From: Diabrotica undecimpunctata
Lineage: Eukaryota > Arthropoda > Insecta > Coleoptera > Chrysomelidae
Direction: 5' to 3'
NCBI RefSeq assembly: GCF_040954645.1
Contig: NC_092813.1
Span: 18,545,235-18,609,234, forward strand
Length of the DNA: 64,000 nucleotides
The notes under the pieces are model-generated. The model saw only the letters and a program-made list of their open reading frames with translations. It was not told where the DNA came from and did not search any database. How positions within the stretch are numbered: the first letter of the stretch is position 1; the number at the start of each line of letters is the position of its first letter. Below are positions 45,281-55,329 of the stretch, in pieces. Position numbers and translations under genes: made by a program.

Positions 45281-46770
45281 TCAAATATCATCAAGGTCGC
45301 TATTTTCGCTGTCGGAATTTAATTGTAAATCGTCGCTATCTAAATCTTCCTCTGGATTAATAACAATACTATCTACGACTACATCAATTAGTGGCTCCTT
45401 TGATATCAATTCACGTTCAGTTGCGATGACTTTGTCTGTTATTTTTTCGACTCCTCTACAAGAAAGGTTTGAAAAAATTCGTCCGACAGCTGCCGGATTG
45501 ACGTAAATGTAAAGTTTACATTTCCGGCTCCCACATGATTTCAAACCATTTCAATAGAATTTAAATCTGGATAGTATGGTGGGAGTCTAAATACATCATG
45601 TCCTTGTGCTCGTATAATTCTATCGATTGAATTCTAACGAGGTTTATGCAATTTTATTATGTTATAGAGATCAGGCTTTAAAATAGAGGCAGTACATGCA
45701 ATATTTCTTTCCCGAAGTCATTCTTGCATAACACACGTATCGTTGATAAGTGTGCGATGCAGATGTGGGACATTTATCTCCCTGTGTATTGATACGACAA
45801 TAAATATCATGTCCTATAAAACTGTAAATATATTATGACTAATATCTTTTCTGTTCTGGTCATTTCGGTGAGACTTGTTTACCGGCCGATAGAAACCTCT
45901 AGTCCCTTCTCCGAAAAACCAGCCTGAGTTCCCGTTATTCGAGTCAATTCATGTCTGCTCTAGGGGATTCCGAAACTAACGGAGTTTTATATTTAAAGAG
46001 GAATTTTGTTGGGAAGGGAACAGTTAATTCTGAAGATTCGCGCCGTGTTTTAGATTGTAACGCACGAATTATAATAAATTATGTAATTAATATGAATTAG
46101 TAATAAAGACTTTAATGAATTTATGAGTGTTATAAATAGAACCTTTAACAAATAAATAATAAATAAATTAGAATTAATAAAAATATAACAGTATTATAGT
46201 ATGGCGCATTATCTAATACTATTACACTATTCGGAGGGAAGTTACACAAACGATGTTCTTCCAACCATTTTTTAACAATTACATAGTTCATGGTATTATA
46301 ATAGTCTTCAGATTTTGACTTCGACTTCTACCTTAAATAAGAACCAGGAACAAAACTTTGTTCATTTCCTGCCCCAACAATAATTAAACGTTGCCCTTTT
46401 GACACTTTTTTTAAGTCCATTATTACCGATATCAAACAAATTGTTTTTTGCAATATGGCTCGTTGGTAAATAGGTTTCGTCAGTATACACTATAAATGTA
46501 TTTGTATCTCTTGCTTTCCTGATTTTTCTCAGATATTGCAGCCTTGAATATCTAGTTTCGTGTTTCTCTATCAACATGTTTCTGTTTTTTCCAGCGAAAC
46601 CTAAATTTGTGGAATTTCATCCTCATACTTTCTCTACTTCCTGCATAATTCAATTCATTTACAAATTTTTGGTGAATTGTTTTAATTGTTGAAACTTGTT
46701 TATCGCAAAGATGAAAATCATATATTTGTCTCCGTAATATACTTTGATCACATGGATTTAGCTGTATTTT
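45281..46770 (-). pseudogene. Tc1/mariner-type DDE transposase, interrupted
   Basis: Minus strand from about 46770. N-terminal part: QKFVNELNYAGSRESMRMKF, then FHKFRFRWKKQK. Catalytic part: HETRYSRLQYLRKIRKARDT, then FIVYTDETYLPTSH with the first Asp (about 46490), WLEEHRLCNFPPNSVIVLDN with the second Asp (about 46200), then about 330 bp of unrelated AT-rich insertion (roughly 45840-46170). The C-terminal part resumes with QGHDVFRLPPYYPDLNSIEM (about 45590), carrying the Glu. An acidic tail (45281-45400) ends the protein. Several stops; inactive. Confidence 0.75.
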
Positions 46771-47353
46771 TAAGGACTTTTTTGTCGTTTATTAGTGCAG
46801 TGCACTAAATAAATAAATAAATAATATATTTTCAGTACAAAAACTCTTAAACTCATACAAGAATTACGTTAAATAGGATTTGACATTAATCAAAGTTGAA
46901 CTATCTTCATTTAATTTCCAGAAAATCGAATTCTGCAGAGGGACGAAAACACTTATCGACAGTCTCTGTTAAACTCACTCGAGTCCATTATTTGGAGAAC
47001 ATAACATCCATACTTTTTTGTTCATGGTGCCGTAGTTTTACCTGACAGCATACGTCGAAAATTAAGCGAAAAATATTTATCATCTTATGGACCTACTACA
47101 GGCACTTTATTAGACGCAGCTCATCGAAGATAAGACAACGCTTGGAATTATGTCGTGCTCATGTAGATTGAAAATGGAAGATTGGAGAAAGGTTATGTTT
47201 ACAGTATTAGTGACAGAATTCATTCATGCTACTATCAGATATCAAAAATTAAATTTTTCATTGGGCATTTAATCAAAATTGGTGTAAAAATCATACTAGC
47301 TGTGCAATTTTTAGGAAATAATATTTAGTTTACCTTGACGCCTACATTGGGCT
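46771..47353. other. Flank of the BEL/Pao insertion
   Basis: AT-rich, with an AAAT run near 46810. About 47030-47240 gives faint plus-strand text (MEDWRKVMFT near 47172) like a Tc1 transposase catalytic start, too weak to call. The last five bases, GGGCT (47349-47353), are the target duplication of the neighbouring BEL/Pao element. Confidence 0.4.
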
Positions 47354-47966
47354 TGAGTGGAAGCCTTGTAACTGGCTCCCTATATTCGAGGGTTGGAAAT
47401 CTTTTGATTCCAAGCCTTACTTCAAAGGACTTGTGAATGGATGTATCTCCATAGGTTTGGTTCTTCAGTGACCGTTGAAGGATAAGGATTGTTAATGTGA
47501 GCAAATATAGCTCCAGAGAAATAAAATCACCTTTAGTTTATCGATTTATAATTAACTTATTTTTAGAGTAGACAAGCCTCAACACGGCTCTAGCTGACTA
47601 TACAGTATCAAATAATTCTTTCTTTATCACACGTAAAAGAGAAAACCGTATTTATGAGAAAAATGCCCGCGTTTCGGCGTAGAGAAATATTTATATATGA
47701 ATTGAGAGTGAATTTAAAATGCGATGCCTCAAGGGCGATCTGTGAGAACGAACTAATAAAAAAATAATACTTGGTGCGTAAAAGTGTAGATTACCCCTCT
47801 TGTATTTAGGTGTGAAAACTATTTAAGAGGCTGTGGTGGCGCCAACAAGTCGGCTATCCCGAGCAAACTTCATAAAGTGACTATTTTACTTATTCTACAC
47901 TAAGAAAAGTGTAAAGAACTATATTTTTATTTTATATTTTAAAATGATATGTTCATTTCTGGAACA
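47354..47966 (-). repeat. BEL/Pao 3' LTR
   Basis: 613 bp, the copy downstream of pol. It contains U3 promoter sequence for the element and a polyadenylation region. It matches the 5' LTR almost exactly; differences include GTGGAAGCC here against GTGGGAGCC there and a longer A-run near 47760. Confidence 0.95.
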
Positions 47967-48109
47967 TAGACTACCCGCGTTGAAGTATTTACTTCAAAAC
48001 GAAAGAAAGAGTGATTTGAGAAAGTAAGCAAACTTAACTTAAATGTAATTTAAGAAATAACTATTCCTAAACTAGAGTAATACATATAAATGTGACAAAA
48101 TTTAAAATT

Positions 48110-51100
48110 TTAATTTTCTACTTTGTCCACAGGAAGAGGACAGAGTTTTGTAATGGGTCTGTTAAAATATCCATCTCTAGTCTTTATTTTAACACTACGG
48201 ACCTTATAGTCCTTACCAGTAAACAATTCAACAATTCTTGCCAATGGCCAGTGTAGGGGTGGAACTTTATCTTCCTTTAATAGAACTAAGTCGTTAACTT
48301 CAAGATTCTTCTGTGGTGTTAACCACTTGGGGCGATTCTGAAGTTGATTAAGGTAATCAATTTTCCAGCGTTTGGCAAATGATTGCTGAATCTTCATGTA
48401 GTTTTGCCAAATTGTTAATTTATTGTCAGGTATTTCCGTCACTATCTCTTCAGGAAATGACGTAATTGGTTTTCCTATTAGGAAATGTCCTGGAGACAAT
48501 GTGTTAAAGTCATTTGGATCATTTGACATAGCACAAAGAGGGCGTGAGTTTAGTACTGCTTCTATTTGTGCGAGAACTGTGCCAAAGGCTTCAAAAGTTA
48601 AAGTGGTATTGCCTAAAAGCCTTAAAATGTGATATTTGGCACTTTTTATGGCTGCCTCCCAAATTCCACCATGATGCGGAGAATGGGCTACAATAAATTT
48701 CCATTGGATTTCAGAAGAGGAGAGAAAATTGAATATGGACTTAGAGGTTTCCTTTTGTTTAAGAAATAGTGCAACTTCCCTCAACTGATTTCTAGCTCCT
48801 AGAAAATTAATGGCGTTATCTGAGTAGATAATTTGTGGACAGCCTCTCCTACTGATGAATCTTTTTAAAGCAAGTAAGAAACTTTCGGTGGAGAGACCTG
48901 TGACTAATTCGATGTGCACTGCACGAGTAACCATACATACGAACAACGCTATGTAGGATTTTATTTTTGGAGCCTTTCTTAAATTGGAGCTTTTTATAAG
49001 AAATGGACCACCAAAGTCTAGACCAACATTGGTAAATGGAGGGGAGAAACATGAACGTTCCCGTGGTAAATCAGCCATTAACTGTGTGGCTGCCTTTGCT
49101 TTAAATTTAAAACAATCGTGACATTTATTAATTATTCTTTTAGTTTCTTTGAGACCATTTAGACACCAATATCTTAAACGAAAATTGGAAAGAGTATTTT
49201 GAGGGCCTGCATGACATAATCTTATATGTTCTCTATGCAGCATTAATTTTACTATGTGATTATGAGAGGGTAGAAGTAATGGGTACTTCTGTTCATATGG
49301 GACGTCTGAGTACCTTAGACGACCACCTACACGAATCATTTGCTGATTATCTATGAATGGGTTGAGTTTTAAAATTGTTCTATTTGAAATTATCTCCTTA
49401 TTGTTAAGACAAGAAAATTCTCGAAAAAAGTGTGCCTTTTGCAAAAGTTTTATTATTAAATTTTCAGCATTTTTTAATTCTGAAACAGAGAAGGGTCCAA
49501 CATATTTTTCATTTGGAAACTTGAAATTGTGAATATACCTGAGAATAAGTGTGATACTGCGTTGTAGTTTTGAGAAGTTTGAAAATTTGAGAGATAAATT
49601 TTCAATGAAACTTATTGGGCTTTCTTGTGCTAGATGAACTATTTTCTTTTCCTCGGGTATTTTACTTACATTTGGTTTTAAATCATAAGAAGTTAAATCT
49701 AAGTCATAATTAAGTAGAAATGAGGGACCTTGAAACCAAAATTTTGAGTTTAGAAGTTCAGGAGCAGACATGCCTCTTGACGCAATATCTGCGGGGTTTT
49801 GTTTTGACTTTATATATCGCCACTTAAATTGTGGGTTTCCTTGTATTTCAGAAACTCTATTTGCAACAAACTGTGACCATCTCGAGCTATGTGAGCCTAA
49901 CCAAGCAAGTACGATTTCTGAGTCCGTCCAGCAGTTTATTGAGTCTATTTGAGTTAATTTATTATTTAGAATTTCAACTATTCTTTTAGTGAGTTTGCTG
50001 CATAAAACAGCACCCATAAGTTCTAACTTAGGTAAAGTTAATGTTTTTATTGGAGCTACCCTACTTTTAGAGGTGATGAGTGTGGAAGAGACATTCCTTG
50101 AGCTATAAATAACTCTAATATATATGCAGCTGGCGTATGCCTTTTCACTAGCGTCGGAAAATGCGTGTATTTGTATAGTACATATATAATTTTCAATAAA
50201 AAAAGGTCTGTGAATTTTTAAATGTTTTAGTGCTGAAATATGTTTGAGAAAATTTAACCATTCATTTAAGAGTGTAGAGTCTAAACTTTCATTCCACTCA
50301 ATTTTTGAAAGCCAAATTTTTTGCATTATTATTTTTGCAGTTACTATTACAGGATTAATTAATCCCTTGGGGTCGAAAAAACTTGCGATTATCGAGAGCA
50401 CTTGTCTCTTAGTGTAGAAATCTTTTATTTCGATTTCTGGCACTGAAATAGAGAAACTATCTAATTTAGAGTCCCAACAAAGACCTAATATTTTATTGGA
50501 ATGATTTTCTGAAGATATAACATACGTAGAGTCAGTTGAAAATTGTGAAATATTTTCTAAAAATTGTGGTGAATTTGAACACCATTTGTGAAGAGATATG
50601 CCTGCCTTTTGTAGCAGTGCAGTGATTTGCTCATGCGCAAGTGTGAGTGTTTCAATATTATTTGTACCATATAGTATGTCATCAATATAGCAAAAATTAA
50701 TGAGCATATCATGAGCGAGAGGATATTCTTCCTTATGCATGTTTGCGAGTTCAATTAAACATCGTGTGCTAAGGAAGGTAGCTGGTTTCGTTCCATAGGT
50801 AACCGTTTCCAATTGTATACATTTTAACGGCTCCGAGGGAGAGTTGCGCCACAAAATATTTAATAAGAAAGTTTGGTTGGGGTTTATTCTGATTTGTCTA
50901 AACATCATTTTTATATCAGATGTGAATACATACTTGAAGAGTCTAAAGTTGACCAAAGTGTCAAATAGTTCTGGTTGTGTGGTATAACCCTTTAACATAA
51001 TATCATTAAGGCTAAAACCAGAAGTGGTTTTCATGGATGCGTCAAAAACTACGCGCAAACGAGTTGTGAGAGAAGTGTCTTTTTCTACACTGTGGTGAGG

Positions 51101-52594
51101 CAAGAAATATTTGTTTTCTGAGTGTACATTCTGCAGAGACAACGGAACATATTTTGCATGTCCTAATTCAACATACTCATCTATAAAAGATTTATATTGT
51201 TTGTAAAGAGAATCATTTTTTGAGAATTTGTTTTCCAAATTTAGAAATCGCCTTCGCGCCATTTGGAAAGAGTCACCCAATTTATTATTTTCATTAGGCG
51301 TGCATAGGGGTAAATCTACTTGGAACTGTCCATTCGGTAGGATTTGTGTTGTGGCTTTAAATATTTTTTCAGCCTTTTCATCATCAGGACTTAAATGCTT
51401 TATTTCGGGAACTTCTTCAATGTCCCAAAACCTTTGGAGAAGATTATTTATATTTTCTTCTTCAGTGTGAGATTGAACAAATAAAGAAATATGATTCGAG
51501 TGTGAATAGTTACAGTTTGAGTGAGAGTGCATCTTTTTCTTAGATGAAACTTGTGGAGATAGGTTACCGAACATGACATATCCTAAATGAGTGTTTTGAA
51601 GCACTGGAAGACCTGCTCCAATATGAATTAAACCATCCTTTAATAGATCACAGTAAATTTCTGCACCTAATAAGAGATCGATTCTCCCTGGGGAGGAGTA
51701 AGAGGGATCACTGAGCTTTATGCCATCTGGTATTTTTATTTTGCTACGATCTAGAGGTACCTGAGGTATTTTACACGTAATATTATCCAAAACTGCACAT
51801 GATACTTCAAATTTCATATCATTGTTTTTATATGCGAAAAATTCAATGTTTACCATTTCATTTGAGATGGAACAATTTTGAGAGATTGTGGAAATTTGTA
51901 ATTTTTTATTAGTGGTAGAGTAATTTAGTTTATTTACTAAATCTTTTGTTGCAAAGCTCGATTGAGATCCATTATCGAGAAGACATCTTGCGTGTACAGG
52001 TTGTCCACTTTTAGAGTAAATTGTTACCAGCGCTGTGGCTAGCAAAACTTCGTTTTTTGGATTGAAAGTGGAGAGAGAAGAGATGCAAGATGAATTTTGA
52101 CTTTGCGTGTCTGAGAGTAGACAACATTCATTTGTCTGAGTGCTTAAGTGAGTAGAAGTGTTTGGTGATTCATTATATGAATGTGGAGAATTAATTCTTT
52201 GAGTAACTTGGGCATTATTACTCCTTTGATGAGCATGAAAATGACTTTGAGAGATATGTGGTGCACTATGGCGAGTTTGTGAATCACCCTGTATACTTGC
52301 GGAGGATTGAGAGGTTTGTGGTGCATTAAAGCGTGATTGTTGCCTATTGGCGTGACTTTGATTACCATCATGTGAATTTGAAGCACTTTGATTGCTTCGA
52401 GTGGGAGAAAATAAATTATTTTCATGAGTGTGAGAAAAATTATTTTCTTCATGCAGAAGTGTATTGTGCTTTTTATTGCAAATTTTACATGTGTATTTAA
52501 AGATGCATTTATCAGTAAAATGCTTAGTGCCAAAACAGTTTCTGCAAAGCTGTGCTTGCTTTACAAAATTAAACCTTTCTGGGAATTTGTGTCT
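48110..52594 (-). CDS. BEL/Pao pol polyprotein (PR-RT-RNase H-IN)
   Basis: Open from 52594 to 48110, about 1,490 codons; the part from the TTG at 52045 alone is 1,311 codons. The first ~180 codons hold gag-end zinc-knuckle Cys/His (LCRNCFGTKHFTDKC, CKICNKKH) and a Ser/Asn/Gln linker. Counting from 52045: protease at 20-35 (LLDNGSQSSF), RT with FCYIDDILYGTN at about 450, RNase H with HAFSDASEKAYAS at about 632 and LPKLELMGAVLCSKL at about 670, integrase zinc site at about 930-975 (HIRLCHAG, CHDCFKFK), then Asp in NVGLDFGGPF, Asp in IIYSDNAINFLGA and Glu in GGIWEAAIKSAKYH. The C-terminal domain ends RPITKLCPLPVDKVEN. All catalytic residues I can place are intact. It makes the enzymes for reverse transcription and integration. 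Confidence 0.95.
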   Translation of the reverse strand, partial: RHKFPERFNFVKQAQLCRNCFGTKHFTDKCIFKYTCKICNKKHNTLLHEENNFSHTHENNLFSPTRSNQSASNSHDGNQSHANRQQSRFNAPQTSQSSASIQGDSQTRHSAPHISQSHFHAHQRSNNAQVTQRINSPHSYNESPNTSTHLSTQTNECCLLSDTQSQNSSCISSLSTFNPKNEVLLATALVTIYSKSGQPVHARCLLDNGSQSSFATKDLVNKLNYSTTNKKLQISTISQNCSISNEMVNIEFFAYKNNDMKFEVSCAVLDNITCKIPQVPLDRSKIKIPDGIKLSDPSYSSPGRIDLLLGAEIYCDLLKDGLIHIGAGLPVLQNTHLGYVMFGNLSPQVSSKKKMHSHSNCNYSHSNHISLFVQSHTEEENINNLLQRFWDIEEVPEIKHLSPDDEKAEKIFKATTQILPNGQFQVDLPLCTPNENNKLGDSFQMARRRFLNLENKFSKNDSLYKQYKSFIDEYVELGHAKYVPLSLQNVHSENKYFLPHHSVEKDTSLTTRLRVVFDASMKTTSGFSLNDIMLKGYTTQPELFDTLVNFRLFKYVFTSDIKMMFRQIRINPNQTFLLNILWRNSPSEPLKCIQLETVTYGTKPATFLSTRCLIELANMHKEEYPLAHDMLINFCYIDDILYGTNNIETLTLAHEQITALLQKAGISLHKWCSNSPQFLENISQFSTDSTYVISSENHSNKILGLCWDSKLDSFSISVPEIEIKDFYTKRQVLSIIASFFDPKGLINPVIVTAKIIMQKIWLSKIEWNESLDSTLLNEWLNFLKHISALKHLKIHRPFFIENYICTIQIHAFSDASEKAYASCIYIRVIYSSRNVSSTLITSKSRVAPIKTLTLPKLELMGAVLCSKLTKRIVEILNNKLTQIDSINCWTDSEIVLAWLGSHSSRWSQFVANRVSEIQGNPQFKWRYIKSKQNPADIASRGMSAPELLNSKFWFQGPSFLLNYDLDLTSYDLKPNVSKIPEEKKIVHLAQESPISFIENLSLKFSNFSKLQRSITLILRYIHNFKFPNEKYVGPFSVSELKNAENLIIKLLQKAHFFREFSCLNNKEIISNRTILKLNPFIDNQQMIRVGGRLRYSDVPYEQKYPLLLPSHNHIVKLMLHREHIRLCHAGPQNTLSNFRLRYWCLNGLKETKRIINKCHDCFKFKAKAATQLMADLPRERSCFSPPFTNVGLDFGGPFLIKSSNLRKAPKIKSYIALFVCMVTRAVHIELVTGLSTESFLLALKRFISRRGCPQIIYSDNAINFLGARNQLREVALFLKQKETSKSIFNFLSSSEIQWKFIVAHSPHHGGIWEAAIKSAKYHILRLLGNTTLTFEAFGTVLAQIEAVLNSRPLCAMSNDPNDFNTLSPGHFLIGKPITSFPEEIVTEIPDNKLTIWQNYMKIQQSFAKRWKIDYLNQLQNRPKWLTPQKNLEVNDLVLLKEDKVPPLHWPLARIVELFTGKDYKVRSVKIKTRDGYFNRPITKLCPLPVDKVEN

Positions 52595-53583
52595 TTAAAT
52601 AAGTTGCACTGATATATTTTATGACCAGTTTGTTTACAAAATATGCAATTTTCATAGCTAGATTTATTATTATTTATAGTGGAAATATGAGCAGTATTTT
52701 GAGTGACTTTATTATTAAACTTTGACTGAGTTTCAGTGTAATTAAGTTTCTCTAAAACATCACATCTTTTTTCTAGAAATTCAAAAAATTGTTTGAGTGT
52801 TGGAACATTCTTAGAACCTACTTCATATTCAAAAGCCTTGTGAGAAGCAAAATCTATTTTTTCTAAAAATATTTCTATTAAAAGGAGGTCCCAATGTTCA
52901 ATTGGAACTTCGAGATTACTAAGAGCTTGAAGCGTTTGCTTGGTGTGTACAAGAAAATCTCTTAGTACCTGAGGAGTGCATTTAACTAGAGATTGAGACT
53001 TTAACAGCTTTTTTATAAGAGTACTAATGACTCGTGATTTGTCATCATATCTTTCTTTTAGGGTTTTTATATCGATAGCAAAATTTGCATCTACTACTTC
53101 GATACTGCTAATTAAGTTTAAAGGTTCTCCTTTGAGGAAGGATTTTAAATATATAAACTTTTGTACATTATTTAAATTTGAATTGTTTGTGATCAGAGTT
53201 TCAAATAGTTGAAAAAATTCATTGAATTCTGAGAAATTGCCGGTAAAGGTTTTCATGCTAATTTCAGGCAGCCTCGCACTGGAAACAGCATTATTATTTG
53301 AGCTAGGTACTTTATTTTCTGTTAAATTTAATTCTATTATTTTTCTTTGCAAACCTTTGAGTGTGTTGAAGTATTTTTCTTCAACATTTGCTCGATCAGC
53401 TGATTGTTGGTCGCTGTCATCAGTCTGTTCGATTTCATATTGTGTGAAAAAATTAAAAAGTTTTTCTTTCCTATTTTCAAAATCAAGTATTTCGTTTTCT
53501 GTGTCTTTATTAGCTATAAACCATTCTGAGATACGTGTAATTGATGCTTTAAGTGATTTGCGCTTTTTCTTTAAAGCTTCCAT
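52561..53583 (-). CDS. BEL/Pao gag
   Basis: 340-codon structural protein, ATG at 53583 (MEALKKKRKSLKASITRISE). An N-terminal helical region (1-110), then the typical BEL/Pao capsid block: ARLPEISMKTFTGNFSEFNE, FFQLFETLI, VQKFIYLKSFLKGEPLNLIS (about residues 105-160), then a helical stretch to about 265, a Ser/Asn linker and one zinc knuckle (CIFCKQTGHKIYQC, about 310-325). It ends 14 codons later. The pol frame overlaps its last 34 bases in the -1 frame, which looks like a one-base mutation because most BEL/Pao elements have a single gag-pol frame. Confidence 0.9.
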   Translation of the reverse strand: MEALKKKRKSLKASITRISEWFIANKDTENEILDFENRKEKLFNFFTQYEIEQTDDSDQQSADRANVEEKYFNTLKGLQRKIIELNLTENKVPSSNNNAVSSARLPEISMKTFTGNFSEFNEFFQLFETLITNNSNLNNVQKFIYLKSFLKGEPLNLISSIEVVDANFAIDIKTLKERYDDKSRVISTLIKKLLKSQSLVKCTPQVLRDFLVHTKQTLQALSNLEVPIEHWDLLLIEIFLEKIDFASHKAFEYEVGSKNVPTLKQFFEFLEKRCDVLEKLNYTETQSKFNNKVTQNTAHISTINNNKSSYENCIFCKQTGHKIYQCNLFKDTNSQKGLIL

Positions 53584-54164
53584 TTTTTATTTAAAGTGAA
53601 TTTATTTGCAAATATATGCTGAGCGAGAAATAAGAGTGAATGATTTTGTTTAGTGTAAATGTCTTTTTTAACTAAGACGCGATTTTAATTTTAATAGAGT
53701 ATTTTTACTAGAGTGATAAACAAATATTATTCGTGAGAGCGGGCTGTGAGACAATCTGTATAATAAACAATTGTCAGCTATCTTTAGCGATATTGAGAAG
53801 AAAGATCTGTTGTCAAATCAAAGCCATTAGTTAATATAAATATTAATAAACAAATAAAAGTCGAGACAAATGTCTATCAATATAAATTACGTGCATGCAG
53901 TAACTATAGAAAATATAGAAAGAGTTTTAACCTCACCAAATGTTTTTCAAGTATCCAATTTAATTACCGCTGTCGCTTACCAGCACATAACGCACTTTTC
54001 ACAAAACACACGTGTCTAATCTTGAACGAAGGTCAACTTGTGCAATCTTTCTTCTAGGGACGAGAAACCATTATTCTTTCTTCCTGTTGCTCTCCGGCGT
54101 GTGTAATCCTTTTCTTTCTTCAGTCCTGTTTCATCAAATAATCTGTGCTCGATAGGACCACGAA
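53584..54164 (-). promoter_or_regulatory. BEL/Pao 5' leader with primer binding site
   Basis: Untranslated leader between the 5' LTR and gag. Directly after the LTR, on the minus strand, comes TTCGTGGTCCTATCGAGCAC; the part from TGG is the likely tRNA primer binding site, offset by four bases from the LTR end. A minus frame at 54016-54315 crosses the leader into the LTR and shows no domain. Confidence 0.7.
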
Positions 54165-54775
54165 TGAGTGGGAGCCTTGTAACTGGCTCCCTATATTCAA
54201 GGGTTGGAAACCTTTTGATTCCAAGCCTTACTTCAAAGGACTTGTGAATGGATGTATCTCCATAGGTTTGGTTCTTCAGTGACCGTTGAAGGATAAGGAT
54301 TGTTAATGTGAGCAAATATAGCTCCAGAGAAATAAAATCACCTTTAGTTTATCGATTTATAATTAACTTATTTTTAGAGTAGACAAGCCTCAACACGGCT
54401 CTAGCTGACTATACAGTATCAAATAATTCTTTCTTTATCACACGTAAAAGAGAAAACCGTATTTATGAGAAAAATGCCTGCGTTTCGGCGTAGAGAAATA
54501 TTTATATATGAATTGAGAGTGAATTTAAAATGCGATTCCTCAAGGGCGATCTGTGAGAACGAACTAATAAAAATAATACTTGGTGCGTAAAAGTGTAGAT
54601 TACCCCTCTTGTATTTAGGTGTGAAAACTATTTAAGAGGCTGTGGTGGCGCCAACAAGTCGGCTATCCCGAGCAAACTTCATAAAGTGACTATTTTACTT
54701 ATTCTACACTAAGAAAAGTGTAAAGAACTATATTTTTATTTTATATTTTAAAATGATATGTTTATTTCTGGAACA
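54165..54775 (-). repeat. BEL/Pao 5' LTR
   Basis: 611 bp, upstream of gag on the minus strand, near-identical to the 3' LTR. It would drive transcription leftward. Its outer end abuts the GGGCT duplication at 54776-54780. Confidence 0.95.
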
Positions 54776-54780
54776 GGGCT

Positions 54781-55329
54781 ATAAATCTAAGCAACATCAA
54801 AAGAAAGTTTAAATTTGCTTGCCTCCCCGGGGAAATTGTATATGCTTCAGAATTTTAACAAATTTACTCCATTAGTTTGCGGACAAACACAGGCTGGAGT
54901 TCCAGAAACTTATACAAGTGCAATATTTATTCACTGTAATATACAAAGTTCATTTATATTTATCTTAATCTGTCAGTTTCATTAATCAAGTTATTGTTAT
55001 CTTGCATAATCTCTCTTAAAAAGTTTTTGTTTTTTTAATTAAAAAAAGTTTTTTTGTCATGTATATATTATATAGTATTTCATTAATAAATAATTTTAAT
55101 ATAGATCCCTGGGCTCAAAATATTAGGGTTTAACCCAAACCACTTATTTAAAATGTATCTCCTTACTGAGTTACAGGGTGCTTTATTTAAAAATTTAAAA
55201 ACTATTTATACTCAGTACTTTAAAACTGTTTGACATATCCTTGTCAAACTTGGCAGGTAGTGTAAGTACTTTATCTTCTAATAGCTTATGTTAAATATAC
55301 GTTCACTACCATGGGCGTACGACAGGGTT
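54781..55329. other. no gene; dispersed-repeat text
   Basis: AT-rich. 55165-55275 holds GAGTTACAGGGTGCTTTAT and TTTGACATATCCTTGTCAAA, the second a palindrome-like stretch, both resembling high-copy insect repeat sequence. No coding frame. Confidence 0.35.

Larger units (their letters stand above)
47354..54775 (-). mobile_element. BEL/Pao LTR retrotransposon, nearly complete
   Basis: A 7.42-kb BEL/Pao element on the minus strand with both LTRs, leader, gag and full pol. The LTRs (47354-47966 and 54165-54775) differ by about six substitutions and a 2-bp A-run length difference over ~612 bp, roughly 99% identity, so the insertion is recent compared with everything around it. Both start TGTTCC and end CTCA on the minus strand. 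Identical 5-bp GGGCT duplications flank it (47349-47353, 54776-54780). The only obvious defect is a one-base frame shift between gag and pol. Confidence 0.95.

Noticed and set aside
47030..47240. Tc1-like transposase fragment (MEDWRKVMFT)
   Set aside because: Only about ten residues resemble the family and the frame breaks at once; mentioned only as a faint trace.
48423..51470. Plus-strand and alternative minus frames inside BEL/Pao pol
   Set aside because: All lie within the intact pol frame and show no family signal of their own.
52144..52533. Separate 129-codon gene between BEL/Pao gag and pol
   Set aside because: The pol frame is open through the same bases with zinc-knuckle Cys/His residues; this frame is a shadow.
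52585..52600. Programmed -1 frameshift site at the gag/pol junction
   Set aside because: TTATTTAAAG does not form a canonical X XXY YYZ heptamer in the gag frame, and the family normally uses one frame; a mutation is simpler.
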